The translations under genes and the position numbers were made by a program. This document shows, piece by piece, positions 41,820 to 49,884 of a DNA stretch of 54,453 nucleotides. The notes under the pieces are model-generated. The model was not told the DNA's origin and did not search any database. It saw nothing but the letters and a program-made list of their open reading frames with translations. This DNA is from a virus, in the IMG/VR virus record IMGVR_UViG_3300042923_000201, positions 1 to 54,453 of that record. One strand, written 5' to 3'. Numbering within the stretch: position 1 is the first letter of the stretch; every line of letters starts with the position of its first letter.

Positions 41820-42212
41820 ATGGGAAATAAGAGTAGTTTTGTAGAAGTAACATTTAATGAAGCATTATTGGTGTGGAGAGAAAAAACAGTTATTAAGTGT
41901 GAGGTATTTGGTGGTAGACAGTTCGTATATAGCAATTTTGATGCCTTAAAGGATGATAAAGGTATGACTATTTCTTCTTATGAAATTTTAGATGGTACAT
42001 GGTATATGGAAGTAGAGGAAGAAGCACACCCATTGGATGAATTGGGAGAAGAGTTAAACAAGCTTCTACACACATTTAACGATATTGATTGTGTGGCTAG
42101 TAAATGTAGTGATTGTGTGCTTAAGGAAAAAGTTTCAATTCCTTGTGTAGAAGACGGTAACCCTAATGTTTGTAATATTTTAGTAGGCTTAAGAGAAACA
42201 TTTATGAAATAA
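41820..42212 (+). CDS. Hypothetical protein with C-terminal Cys motif (130 aa)
   Basis: N-terminal beta-type segment (FVEVTFNEALLVWREKTVIK) and C-terminal LNKLLHTFNDIDCVASKCSD then CVLKEK, paralogous to the C-terminus of 36490-36924. The Cys set (C-x4-C-x2-C plus later Cys) probably binds metal. Unknown function. Confidence 0.65.
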   Translation: MGNKSSFVEVTFNEALLVWREKTVIKCEVFGGRQFVYSNFDALKDDKGMTISSYEILDGTWYMEVEEEAHPLDELGEELNKLLHTFNDIDCVASKCSDCVLKEKVSIPCVEDGNPNVCNILVGLRETFMK

Positions 42213-42228
42213 ACAGTGGAGGTAAATA

Positions 42229-42438
42229 ATGGAACAACAGGAAACAGATATTTACATATTAGGTAGATTTAACAGGCAAGGTGTATTTATAGAATACATA
42301 AGAAAAGGTAAGAACAACGCAATATCGGGGTACAGTTCCCTATCCTCAGCAAAAAGAGGACGGTCACAATGTAAGCCATATATTAAAGGAAAAATAAAAA
42401 TTATAAAAATGTCACCACAGGAGGTTTTAGATTGCTAA
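42229..42438 (+). CDS. Hypothetical basic protein (69 aa)
   Basis: Basic small protein: IYILGRFNRQGVFIEYIRKG then SLSSAKRGRSQCKPY. GTGGAGG upstream of ATG. It overlaps the ThyX-like gene by 7 nt. No family recognised; basic charge would allow nucleic-acid contact. Confidence 0.6.
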   Translation: MEQQETDIYILGRFNRQGVFIEYIRKGKNNAISGYSSLSSAKRGRSQCKPYIKGKIKIIKMSPQEVLDC

Positions 42439-42995
42439 TATCAACAGTAACAAAATTGGGTGACTGGATAGGTGTTAAAATTGCCTGTCTAAACACCATA
42501 GGTAAAACAAAGACAACTAAGGAACCGTCAGAACTATGGAAGAAAAACTTACTTCTATCTGAACATTCCCCAATACGTAGATTAAAGTACATTTGGACTT
42601 GGACAGACTTACCTTATTGGGTATCAGTACATATAACACGACATAAATTTGGTATAGACCATTGGGTCAGTACTCAAAGAGAAGACCGTACAGGTGAGGA
42701 CAGGGACTCCAAAAGACAGGATGAACCTGTAATACATACAGTAGAAGGAAATGCACAAGCTTTAATAAATGTATCACGTAAAAGACTGTGTTTTCAAGCA
42801 TCCACACCTACTAGAGAAGCTTGGGAAAAAGCTAAAGTAGAAGTAGGTAAAGTGGATAATGTAATGGCAAGTGTTATGGTTAAGGAATGTGTGTACAGAG
42901 GCTTCTGTCCTGAACTTACATCCTGTGGGTACGCTGATTCCCATGCATACATATTAGAATTACAAGAGTACAGGTCAGGAATAAATGGTTATTAA
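42432..42995 (+). CDS. thyX: ThyX-like flavin-dependent thymidylate synthase
   Basis: 187 residues from TTG behind CAGGAGG. HITRHKFGIDHWVSTQRED carries the ThyX signature R-H-x-x7-S with Lys at the second variable place; flanking SEHSPIRRLKYIW and LCFQASTPTREAWE fit the family. Shorter than typical bacterial ThyX (about 210-250). Would methylate dUMP made by the dUTPase. Some phage members of this subgroup may lack full activity, so treat enzyme function as likely, not certain. Confidence 0.7.
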   Translation: MLISTVTKLGDWIGVKIACLNTIGKTKTTKEPSELWKKNLLLSEHSPIRRLKYIWTWTDLPYWVSVHITRHKFGIDHWVSTQREDRTGEDRDSKRQDEPVIHTVEGNAQALINVSRKRLCFQASTPTREAWEKAKVEVGKVDNVMASVMVKECVYRGFCPELTSCGYADSHAYILELQEYRSGINGY

Positions 42996-43017
42996 ATAAA
43001 TTTGAAAGGTTGTTATA

Positions 43018-43323
43018 ATGGCTAAAACATTATATGAGGACAACTGTTTCAAAGTATTAAAAAGTAAAGACTATGTGGTTGTACGTAAGGACTTTCCTTA
43101 TGACTTCCACAGTCACTTTGCTAGATATTCAGGAGCTAGAGAGGTAATAAAACTGTTTAATAAAAAGTTAATACCTGTCAATCCCTACTTTGTTACAGCA
43201 CTTAGACGTATTTCTACGGAGGAAGAATGGGAAGGGTTTAAGGAACAGAAACATAAGGATACATACATAAACAGTTCCAAAGGTGTTAGAAGGAAGAAAA
43301 ACGGTAGAAAAGGGAGAAGTTAG
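43018..43323 (+). CDS. Hypothetical basic protein (101 aa)
   Basis: LYEDNCFKVLKSKDYVVVRK and DFHSHFARYSGAREVIKLFN followed by a Lys/Arg-rich tail (SKGVRRKKNGRKGRS). Resembles a recurrent uncharacterised phage protein. AAAGGT weakly upstream. Function unknown; the tail suggests nucleic-acid binding. Confidence 0.6.
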   Translation: MAKTLYEDNCFKVLKSKDYVVVRKDFPYDFHSHFARYSGAREVIKLFNKKLIPVNPYFVTALRRISTEEEWEGFKEQKHKDTYINSSKGVRRKKNGRKGRS

Positions 43324-43325
43324 TT

Positions 43326-43571
43326 ATGGAGTTTAGTAGTATTATGTTTAGCATCACGTCAGCTTTATTTGTAGTAATGTTCATTACAATCTTTATAATA
43401 AATACAGAGATACGAAAGTTGTTTAAAATAACAGACTATTTGTTGGACATGTTACAGGATTTAGATATTAACATTGAGACATATGAACAAGTAAAACAGC
43501 AACAAGAGATAGACAGGAAAAAAGACAACAGAGACAGAATAATGAAAACAGTTGGAAAATGGACAAAATAA
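43326..43571 (+). CDS. Membrane-anchored coiled-coil protein (81 aa)
   Basis: One N-terminal transmembrane helix (IMFSITSALFVVMFITIFII) and a charged helical tail (YEQVKQQQEIDRKKDNRDRI). Starts 2 nt after the previous gene. Role unknown. Confidence 0.6.
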   Translation: MEFSSIMFSITSALFVVMFITIFIINTEIRKLFKITDYLLDMLQDLDINIETYEQVKQQQEIDRKKDNRDRIMKTVGKWTK

Positions 43572-43573
43572 AT

Positions 43574-43605
43574 TGTCACAAATAGGTAAAGATTAATACA
43601 TTAAT
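43574..43605 (+). promoter_or_regulatory. Class M promoter
   Basis: TGTCACAAA (43574-43582), 14 nt, TACATTAAT (43597-43605), 31 nt before the 43637 gene. Confidence 0.75.
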
Positions 43606-43636
43606 TATGTAAACATATAAAACAGGGGGAATACAA

Positions 43637-43885
43637 ATGGCAAAAAGTGTAAGTAAGTTAAGTGGTCAAGTAAGTAAGAACAAAACAAAGGTAGAACAAG
43701 CTCTGTCAATATTTTCTACTTTAATTAAAGACATTACCAAGGCTCAAGAAGAAATGACATCTGTTGTAGTTGAATGTGAGAACTCAATTAAGGGGCATAA
43801 GGAAACACAGTTAGTGGCTCAACAGCACATACAAGAATATGACGTGTTACTAAAAAATGTTAAATCTATATTGGGGGAAAAGTAG
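43637..43885 (+). CDS. Coiled-coil protein (82 aa)
   Basis: Almost wholly helical: SKLSGQVSKNKTKVEQALSI, KDITKAQEEMTSVVVECENS. AGGGGGA upstream, first gene behind a class M promoter. No family recognised. Confidence 0.65.
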   Translation: MAKSVSKLSGQVSKNKTKVEQALSIFSTLIKDITKAQEEMTSVVVECENSIKGHKETQLVAQQHIQEYDVLLKNVKSILGEK

Positions 43886-43886
43886 A

Positions 43887-44615
43887 ATGAGTAAGAAAGT
43901 AAAGAGCAAGTTTAAGGTTGGAGATTATGTTAAAGGACAGTTATCTAACGGTGGAGAGTATGCAGTTACTAACGGTGATATGTTAAAAGCTGTTGTACAA
44001 AGTGTGAGTTTTAGTGGTGGCTATGAGACAGTAATAGTTCAAGTGTTGGAGCATGTATACCAAAAATGGGTAGGGGATATATTCTATGTTGATGCTGAGT
44101 ACTTTGACAAAATAAACATTTTTAGTGTTGGAGACATTATTTGCGGTACTCCTGAGTCTAGTAAATTTTATGGTTACACATCAGAGTATATGTCAAAAGC
44201 TATTGTATTAGAAGTGCTTGAAGGTATGAGTATTAAAATAAAAGTATTAGAACATACTAAATACCCTGATGAAGTTGGACAAACATATACAGTAACTTCA
44301 CGGTACTTTGCCCCATATATAAAGAAAGAAAAGGTAAAATCTCAGGCAGGGATAATAGATGCCAGTAGTATAGTTGGAGCATCAATAACACGTGCTACTA
44401 TGCTACCTATGTCTTTCACTATACCTAGTGACAATGGTTTTCATGTAAAAGTAATAAATGAGTTAAGTGTACAATTTATCTTCATTGGTGACAAGCATAT
44501 ATTAGCTGTAGATACAGAGGGTAACATTGGTAAAGCCTCCAAACATCCTAGTGATATATATAATGAAGAAACGGGTAAGGCAATAGCATACTTTAGATTA
44601 ATGGGGGGTAAATAA
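43887..44615 (+). CDS. SH3/KOW-like domain protein (242 aa)
   Basis: Start set at ATG 43887 (TTGGGGGA 8 nt upstream); the frame is open 10 codons further. Two SH3-like units: FKVGDYVKGQLSNGGEYAVT... (about 10-70) and FSVGDIICGTPESSKFYGYT... (about 73-125), each ending in an x-x-Y-F-D/A-P/K motif. The C-terminal part (about 140-240) differs. Distant relative of the leftward-operon SH3 proteins by the VGD-x-x start. Function unknown. Confidence 0.65.
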   Translation: MSKKVKSKFKVGDYVKGQLSNGGEYAVTNGDMLKAVVQSVSFSGGYETVIVQVLEHVYQKWVGDIFYVDAEYFDKINIFSVGDIICGTPESSKFYGYTSEYMSKAIVLEVLEGMSIKIKVLEHTKYPDEVGQTYTVTSRYFAPYIKKEKVKSQAGIIDASSIVGASITRATMLPMSFTIPSDNGFHVKVINELSVQFIFIGDKHILAVDTEGNIGKASKHPSDIYNEETGKAIAYFRLMGGK

Positions 44616-44616
44616 T

Positions 44617-45123
44617 ATGTTTGAAGGTTTAAGTGATGCAGATTTTATTAAAAAGTTGATGGAGTTAAGTGGCGACGGTGTACATGAGTGTGACAACTGT
44701 GGTGCTTGTGGTAAAGATATAGAAGAAGTAGAAGACTCCAAAGACTTTGTTTATATGATAGAAAAGTTGTTTTTAGACGATAAAAATGATGTTGCAGGAC
44801 AGGAACCAGTGTTAGAAGTTTTTACATCCATTAGAAGTATTACAGCCTTTGGGGATAAATTGGGTGCCGACATGAATGAGGACATTGCTACAGGTGGTAT
44901 TATTACAACGGGTGTGCATGCCACAGAAGATATAGTAGATATGTTGGGTGACTTAGGTAAACAAGGTAAGGAAATTGCTAGAGCTATTCCTGAGGGAGTT
45001 ACAGCTTGTATGCCAATATTACACGTAATCTCAGATTTGTATACATTTGATGAAGGTGAAGAAATAGAAATTTATAAAAGCGTACTTCTCTTAATACAGG
45101 AAGTTCCAGTAGCATCAGTATAA
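44617..45123 (+). CDS. Hypothetical Cys-motif protein (168 aa)
   Basis: FEGLSDADFIKKLMELSGDG then CDNCGACGKDIEE (C-x2-C-x2-C, about 25-31), followed by an acidic helix-rich body with Gly-rich GDKLGADMNEDIATGGIITT. Last gene before a strong terminator. Not recognised. Confidence 0.65.
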   Translation: MFEGLSDADFIKKLMELSGDGVHECDNCGACGKDIEEVEDSKDFVYMIEKLFLDDKNDVAGQEPVLEVFTSIRSITAFGDKLGADMNEDIATGGIITTGVHATEDIVDMLGDLGKQGKEIARAIPEGVTACMPILHVISDLYTFDEGEEIEIYKSVLLLIQEVPVASV

Positions 45124-45178
45124 AAAGTAAGGGAGGGAGAGGGTAACAGTATTAAAACTGTTGCTCTTTACTTTTTAT
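45122..45178 (+). terminator. Terminator before DNA polymerase gene
   Basis: AAAAAGTAA (45122-45130) / TTACTTTTT (45168-45176) outside an inner AGAG...AACAG/CTGTT...CTCT stem. Strong compound hairpin with T-run. Confidence 0.75.
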
Positions 45179-45204
45179 AAAGGTTAAGGAAGGGGTTAAA
45201 ACAA

Positions 45205-47535
45205 TTGGAGTTAAATATACAGCTAGATATGGGATTAAAAGACAAAAATAAAGACCAAAAAGAGTTAGAGAAATCAGAAAGAGTACGGATAGCTAAAGAT
45301 AAAAAAGAAAAAGCAACATACATACCCACATGGGAAGAAGTTTGGTACACAGGATATAATGGTAAGAAAGCAATATTTCAAACTAAAATAGGTACATTAG
45401 ATAAAGAAAGATTAATGACAGTAAAAAATGCAATTGATAGTGGAGAAATAGGTATGCACTGTGAATCCATTAAGAAGTTTAGTAAATCACATGCTCTTAA
45501 TTTATACAAAATGTTAATGGAATACCGTAAAGTAGATATTATTAAAGAAATGGTTTTACACAAACCTGACAATTACCACCTAATAAACCATAAAGGAGAT
45601 TTTGAGTATTTTTTACATTTGTTACATAAAGAAAAAATAGTAGGACTGGATACAGAGACAACAGGATTGGACTATGATAAAGATGAAATAGTAGGCATAT
45701 CTTTTACACTTCCTAAGGCTGATTACCACTGTTATATTCCAATAAGGCATGATATTGTGGGTATTATACAGTTATCCCCGTCATACGTATTTAATGCTCT
45801 TAAACCGTTCCTATTGGATAATAAACTAGGTAAGGTTCTACATAATGCTAAGTTTGATTTCCATATGTTTTGGAGAGAAGGAATATATGTAGACGGTTTA
45901 GTAATGGATACTCTAATTGCAATGAAGATATTAAATGAGAATGAGTTAAAGTATGCACTTAAGAATATATCCACTAAGTATGGTAAATTCTTTGGGTTTG
46001 AAGACAGGTCACTTACATATGAGGAATTGTTCGGTAAGGGTGGTTTTGAGAAAACTCCTTTAGACATTGGTACAGTATACGCATGTAAAGACACACATCT
46101 TTGTTATGAACTTTATCTTTGGATTGATGAACAGTTTAAAAAGTTACCAAAATTAGGACATATTTATTATGATATTGAACTACCTAACACCATAACAGCT
46201 TTTGACATGGAGAAGAACGGGTTTTTAATTGATACAGTTTTTGCTACAGAATATACAGAGCAATTAAGGGAACAAGTAAAAGAAATGGAAGTAAAAATTG
46301 TTAAAGAGTTTGGGGATATAAACATTAACTCCAATCAACAGTTAGCTCACGTTATCTATGATGTATGGGAGTTAGAAGACATTAGCGGTAAAAAGTCTGT
46401 TAAGGCTGACGTATTAAAAGTATTGGCAGAAGAAAATGAGATACTACAATCATTATTAGACTACAGGGGACTGGCAAAATTACTGTCTACATACTTTGAA
46501 GCAATCCCACAGAAAATATGGAAACGGGATGGGAGACTACATGGACAGTTTAATCAAAGTGGTACAAAAACAGGTAGATATTCCTCTAACAATCCTAACT
46601 TACAGAACATACCCCCAGAAGCACGTCCAATGGTTGTTGCTCCTGTAGGTAAAGTAATTATAGGTAAGGATTTATCTCAAATAGAACCTAGATGTCTAGC
46701 CTACCTGTCAGAAGATGTACATTTTCAAGAACCATATTTAACAGGTAAGGACTTATATTCCACATTGGCATCCTCTACATTTAAGATACCATTGGAGTAC
46801 TGTTTGGACGGTGCTTATGACCCTACAGGAACCTTTAAACCACGTAAGAGAATGAAGACTGGACTGTTAGCAGTAATGTATGGTACTTCTACATACACTT
46901 TATCTAAACAGTTAGGTATTACCCTACAAGAAGCAGACGACTTTATTAACACATTTTTGGAGACATACCCACAGACAAGAGATTACATACAAGGTATAAA
47001 GGATTTTATAGATAAGAATGAATATGTAGAGACAGCAGAAGGTAGGAAGAGACGGTTCCCACATCATAGAGAAGTAGCAATAAAGTATAAGGATGTATGT
47101 AAGAAAATTGTAGCTATATTAGGACATGTACCCTCTAACATTTGGGAAAGTAAACTACCGCGTAATATAAAGAGAGAGTACTGGAATGTTGCTAAAAACT
47201 ATGGTAGAGTGGCACGTCAAGGTGTAAATGCTAAAATACAAGGTAGTTCGGCAGATTATATTAAACAGGTTATGTACAGGGTTAACAACTATTTAAAAAG
47301 TCTAGGGGAAGAGTACAAAATGATTGCCACAATACATGATGAAATACTTATGGAGGTTCCCGATACAATTACTAAGGAACAGATAAGCGAACTAGACCAT
47401 ATTATGACATCTATAGAATGGTTTGATTTCCCTGTTAAGACTGATACAGTAGTAATGTATGCATGGGGACAGGAAATTAATGTTAAAGACTGGTTAGAAA
47501 ATAGAGAAGAGTATAACATAAAAAGATGTATGTAG
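45205..47535 (+). CDS. DNA polymerase I family (family A) with 3'-5' exonuclease
   Basis: 776 residues from TTG behind GGAAGGGG. Proofreading domain: D149/E151 (VGLDTETTGLD), D218 (HNAKFDFH), Y292-x3-D296. Polymerase: FNQSGTKTGRYSSNNPNLQN, motif A D489-L-S-Q-I-E494, motif B R547-x3-K551-x7-Y559-G, motif C IHDEILMEV. The site equivalent to E. coli F762 is Leu (L555), a variant noted in phage family A enzymes. No 5'-3' exonuclease domain. Main replicative polymerase of the phage. Confidence 0.95.
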   Translation: MELNIQLDMGLKDKNKDQKELEKSERVRIAKDKKEKATYIPTWEEVWYTGYNGKKAIFQTKIGTLDKERLMTVKNAIDSGEIGMHCESIKKFSKSHALNLYKMLMEYRKVDIIKEMVLHKPDNYHLINHKGDFEYFLHLLHKEKIVGLDTETTGLDYDKDEIVGISFTLPKADYHCYIPIRHDIVGIIQLSPSYVFNALKPFLLDNKLGKVLHNAKFDFHMFWREGIYVDGLVMDTLIAMKILNENELKYALKNISTKYGKFFGFEDRSLTYEELFGKGGFEKTPLDIGTVYACKDTHLCYELYLWIDEQFKKLPKLGHIYYDIELPNTITAFDMEKNGFLIDTVFATEYTEQLREQVKEMEVKIVKEFGDININSNQQLAHVIYDVWELEDISGKKSVKADVLKVLAEENEILQSLLDYRGLAKLLSTYFEAIPQKIWKRDGRLHGQFNQSGTKTGRYSSNNPNLQNIPPEARPMVVAPVGKVIIGKDLSQIEPRCLAYLSEDVHFQEPYLTGKDLYSTLASSTFKIPLEYCLDGAYDPTGTFKPRKRMKTGLLAVMYGTSTYTLSKQLGITLQEADDFINTFLETYPQTRDYIQGIKDFIDKNEYVETAEGRKRRFPHHREVAIKYKDVCKKIVAILGHVPSNIWESKLPRNIKREYWNVAKNYGRVARQGVNAKIQGSSADYIKQVMYRVNNYLKSLGEEYKMIATIHDEILMEVPDTITKEQISELDHIMTSIEWFDFPVKTDTVVMYAWGQEINVKDWLENREEYNIKRCM

Positions 47536-47543
47536 AAAATTAC

Positions 47544-47581
47544 TTGACTTGTACCCGTATTTATGGTAAGATATGGGTACA
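47544..47581 (+). promoter_or_regulatory. Promoter with embedded palindromic operator
   Basis: TTGACT (47544-47549), 17 nt, TAAGAT (47567-47572). TGTACCCGTAT (47550-47560) and ATATGGGTACA (47571-47581) form an inverted repeat (10 of 11) that covers the spacer and the -10 to start region, as a repressor site would. Confidence 0.6.
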
Positions 47582-47614
47582 GTTAATTTAAAAAACAAAG
47601 GAGAAGTGATATAA

Positions 47615-48130
47615 ATGAGTGAAAGTAAAATTGTAACACTGGAATTAGGGGATATTGTAACAATTAATTGGAATATAGTTGGTATAAATTACTACACAGT
47701 AGTTAAAAGTAATAACCCTTTTGAGCCAACTACATACTATTTAGAAAATCATGATGGAGTATTCTTGGCTTTTAACGCATCCTTCTGTAAGTCACTGGAA
47801 GAATTAACACGCACAATTATATCAGTAAGAGACGTAGAAAAAAGGTTAACATTTGAAGTTGCGCGACCAATCACAAATGTAGGTGAGACAGTAGTAACAG
47901 ATGAAGAAGAATTACAGTTGGGTGACACAGTTTTATGTGAATTTACATTTTCAGGTAAGTTTGAATTTACAGTTATAAAAGATGAAAATTATTCACCTTG
48001 TGGAATATACAGGTTAAAAAGTGCTGATGGAATGGGTGCTTTTGCTTCATATAACTGTAAGACATTGGATGAGCTAGACAAAATAATGAGAGAATATAAA
48101 GACTGGACGTACACAGTAATACATAAATAA
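47615..48130 (+). CDS. Tandem SH3-like protein (171 aa)
   Basis: Two copies of one unit: LELGDIVTINWNIVGINYYT with VVKSNNPFEPTTYYLENHDG (about 7-62) and LQLGDTVLCEFTFSGKFEFT with VIKDENYSPCGIYRLKSADG (about 101-152), each followed by F-A-x-x-x-x-C-K-S/T-L-x-E-L. Clear internal duplication. AAAGGAG upstream. Function unknown; behind a promoter with an operator-like palindrome. Confidence 0.65.
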   Translation: MSESKIVTLELGDIVTINWNIVGINYYTVVKSNNPFEPTTYYLENHDGVFLAFNASFCKSLEELTRTIISVRDVEKRLTFEVARPITNVGETVVTDEEELQLGDTVLCEFTFSGKFEFTVIKDENYSPCGIYRLKSADGMGAFASYNCKTLDELDKIMREYKDWTYTVIHK

Positions 48131-48136
48131 AAAATA

Positions 48137-48168
48137 TGTCACAAATGCCCAAAAAGTAATACATTATA
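48137..48168 (+). promoter_or_regulatory. Class M promoter
   Basis: TGTCACAAA (48137-48145), 14 nt, TACATTATA (48160-48168), upstream of the 48217 gene and the kinase cluster. Confidence 0.75.
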
Positions 48169-48216
48169 AGTAAGTAAACAATAAGTAAGACATTAAATAG
48201 AAAAGGGGTTATTACC

Positions 48217-48765
48217 ATAAAGGTTAATATAAAAGGTAAAATAGACAACGGGTTTCACTTACATGAGTTAATAGAAGAAATACTGGAAGGTATGGGAGAA
48301 AAGTTAGAGCTTACAGATGAAATGTTCTCCAAAATACAGTTAGAAGATGTGTCATTTAAAGTTATTTTTACAGATATTTATGGAGTAGAGACTTACATAT
48401 CAGTTCCTAGAGACGTACAGGGAGAGACAGTACATGAGTTATTTGAAGTAAATGTTGAGTTGGATGAAGACGGTAATATATTTGATTTTGAGGACAATGA
48501 AGAGGAAAGTAAAGTTGATGGTTTTACATTGGCTCAAGCAGTAGGACTGGAATACAACTATGAGGGCATTGAGTCTTTCTTTAAAGATGAAGAGTTAGTG
48601 GAAGTGGACAGGTATGGTATTGAGGGAGACGTATTAGCTGTTAAGTATTCAAAAGTTGTTGATGAAGCCTCAGAAGTACTTAGACATTTTAAAGGTGATT
48701 TATTAGTTGCAGAATATGAGTATGTCCCTAAAGAAAATTCAACAGAAGAGAAAGAAGAGGTGTAG
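48217..48765 (+). CDS. Acidic hypothetical protein, possible ATA start (182 aa)
   Basis: The first canonical ATG (48292) has no good ribosome binding site, but the same frame is open to ATA 48217, which lies 8 nt after AAGGGG. The extra residues KVNIKGKIDNGFHLHELIEE continue the fold sensibly. The body is acidic with a C-terminal domain (VLAVKYSKVVDEASEVLRHF, LLVAEYEYVPKEN). If the ATA start is wrong, use 48292. No family recognised. Confidence 0.5.
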   Translation: MKVNIKGKIDNGFHLHELIEEILEGMGEKLELTDEMFSKIQLEDVSFKVIFTDIYGVETYISVPRDVQGETVHELFEVNVELDEDGNIFDFEDNEEESKVDGFTLAQAVGLEYNYEGIESFFKDEELVEVDRYGIEGDVLAVKYSKVVDEASEVLRHFKGDLLVAEYEYVPKENSTEEKEEV

Positions 48766-48768
48766 TCC

Positions 48769-49068
48769 TTGGAGATAAAGATTGGATGGAAGAAATATAC
48801 AGTTGTTGAATTAGACATAGACGATTCTTTAATAGTAGGAGGGGATGCATGTTACGGTAAGATAGATTATGTAAGCAGTATTATTTACTTAAATTCTGCC
48901 AACACACCATCCCAAAGTAAATCCACATTATTACATGAAGTTATACATGGTGTAGAAGATATGTACGGTGTTGAACTAAGTGAAGAACAGGTAACAACAG
49001 TAGCAAACGGTTTATATGCCTTTATGTTGGACAATAAAGACTTAGTGAGGGACTTAATATGCGAATAG
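48769..49068 (+). CDS. Small zinc-peptidase-like protein
   Basis: 99 residues from TTG behind GAGGTG. TLLHEVIHGVEDMYGVELSE contains H-E-x-x-H and a downstream Glu (LSEEQVTTVANGLYAF), the gluzincin/ImmA-like layout reduced to its core. Could be an anti-repressor or toxin-type peptidase, or a structural relic. Overlaps the kinase gene by 10 nt. Confidence 0.7.
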   Translation: MEIKIGWKKYTVVELDIDDSLIVGGDACYGKIDYVSSIIYLNSANTPSQSKSTLLHEVIHGVEDMYGVELSEEQVTTVANGLYAFMLDNKDLVRDLICE

Positions 49069-49574
49069 CTCTAATGGGGCAGATGAGAGCAGGTAAGGAT
49101 ACTGTTTGTGAATTACTACAGGAAGAACAACACTTCTTTAAATTAGCATTTGGTACAGAGATTAAAAACATAGTACATACATACTTCCCTGATGCTGTTA
49201 AACAAGGGAAACCCCGTCATCATTACCAATATGTAGGACAGTTATTTAGGGAGTTAGACCCGTTAGTTTGGATTAAACAGGTAGACAAATGTATTAATTC
49301 ATTGTGGGATGATGTCCCCCTTATTGTAACAGATTGTAGACAACCCAATGAGTTTGGTTATCTTAAATCAAGAGGGTTTATAATGGTTAAAGTAGTGGCT
49401 AATGAAGACATAAGAATTTCACGTATGATTAGGAATGGTGACAACGTATCTCAGGAGGATATGACGGATGAAACAGAATTACATATTAAGGACTTTGTTG
49501 CAGATTTTACCATTGTGAACAATGGTACTGTAGAAGAATTAAGGGAACAGGTATTAAAATTACTTGAAATCTAA
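49059..49574 (+). CDS. Deoxynucleoside monophosphate kinase
   Basis: 171 residues. P-loop GQMRAGKDT at residues 7-15, then LAFGTEIKNIVHTYFPD, LDPLVWIKQVDK and VTDCRQPNEFGYLKSRGF, the pattern of T4 gp1/phage dNMP kinases. Phosphorylates dNMPs to dNDPs, completing the nucleotide pathway with NrdD, dUTPase and ThyX. Confidence 0.88.
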   Translation: MRIALMGQMRAGKDTVCELLQEEQHFFKLAFGTEIKNIVHTYFPDAVKQGKPRHHYQYVGQLFRELDPLVWIKQVDKCINSLWDDVPLIVTDCRQPNEFGYLKSRGFIMVKVVANEDIRISRMIRNGDNVSQEDMTDETELHIKDFVADFTIVNNGTVEELREQVLKLLEI

Positions 49575-49884
49575 AGTGTATACAGTAGAAATACTGATAG
49601 CATTAATTCAATACAGAGGTAAAGTAAATGAAAGTAAATATTATAGTGGTGAGATAACTTCTTCCAACATGTTAATGGACTTAGACATTATATTAAACAA
49701 AATAAACTTAACAGACAAACAGGCTTTTATATTAAACAGATACTGGGGGGACGGTTACACACAAGAAGAAGTAGCCAAAGAGTTAGGTGTGTCCCAACAG
49801 ATGGTAGAGAAGCACTGTAGAGCCATTAAGAAAAAGATGGGAAAGGTGTTACAAGATATGGGTGAAATAGACAATGGGGAATAA
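49564..49884 (+). CDS. Sigma region 4-like transcription regulator (106 aa)
   Basis: TTG start overlapping the kinase end. Residues 48-98 (LTDKQAFILNRYWGDGYTQE, then EVAKELGVSQQMVEKHCRAI) form a sigma-70 region 4/ArpU-type helix-turn-helix without region 2. Similar proteins switch on late phage genes in Gram-positive phages; here the link to late genes is inference. Confidence 0.75.
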   Translation: MKSKVYTVEILIALIQYRGKVNESKYYSGEITSSNMLMDLDIILNKINLTDKQAFILNRYWGDGYTQEEVAKELGVSQQMVEKHCRAIKKKMGKVLQDMGEIDNGE

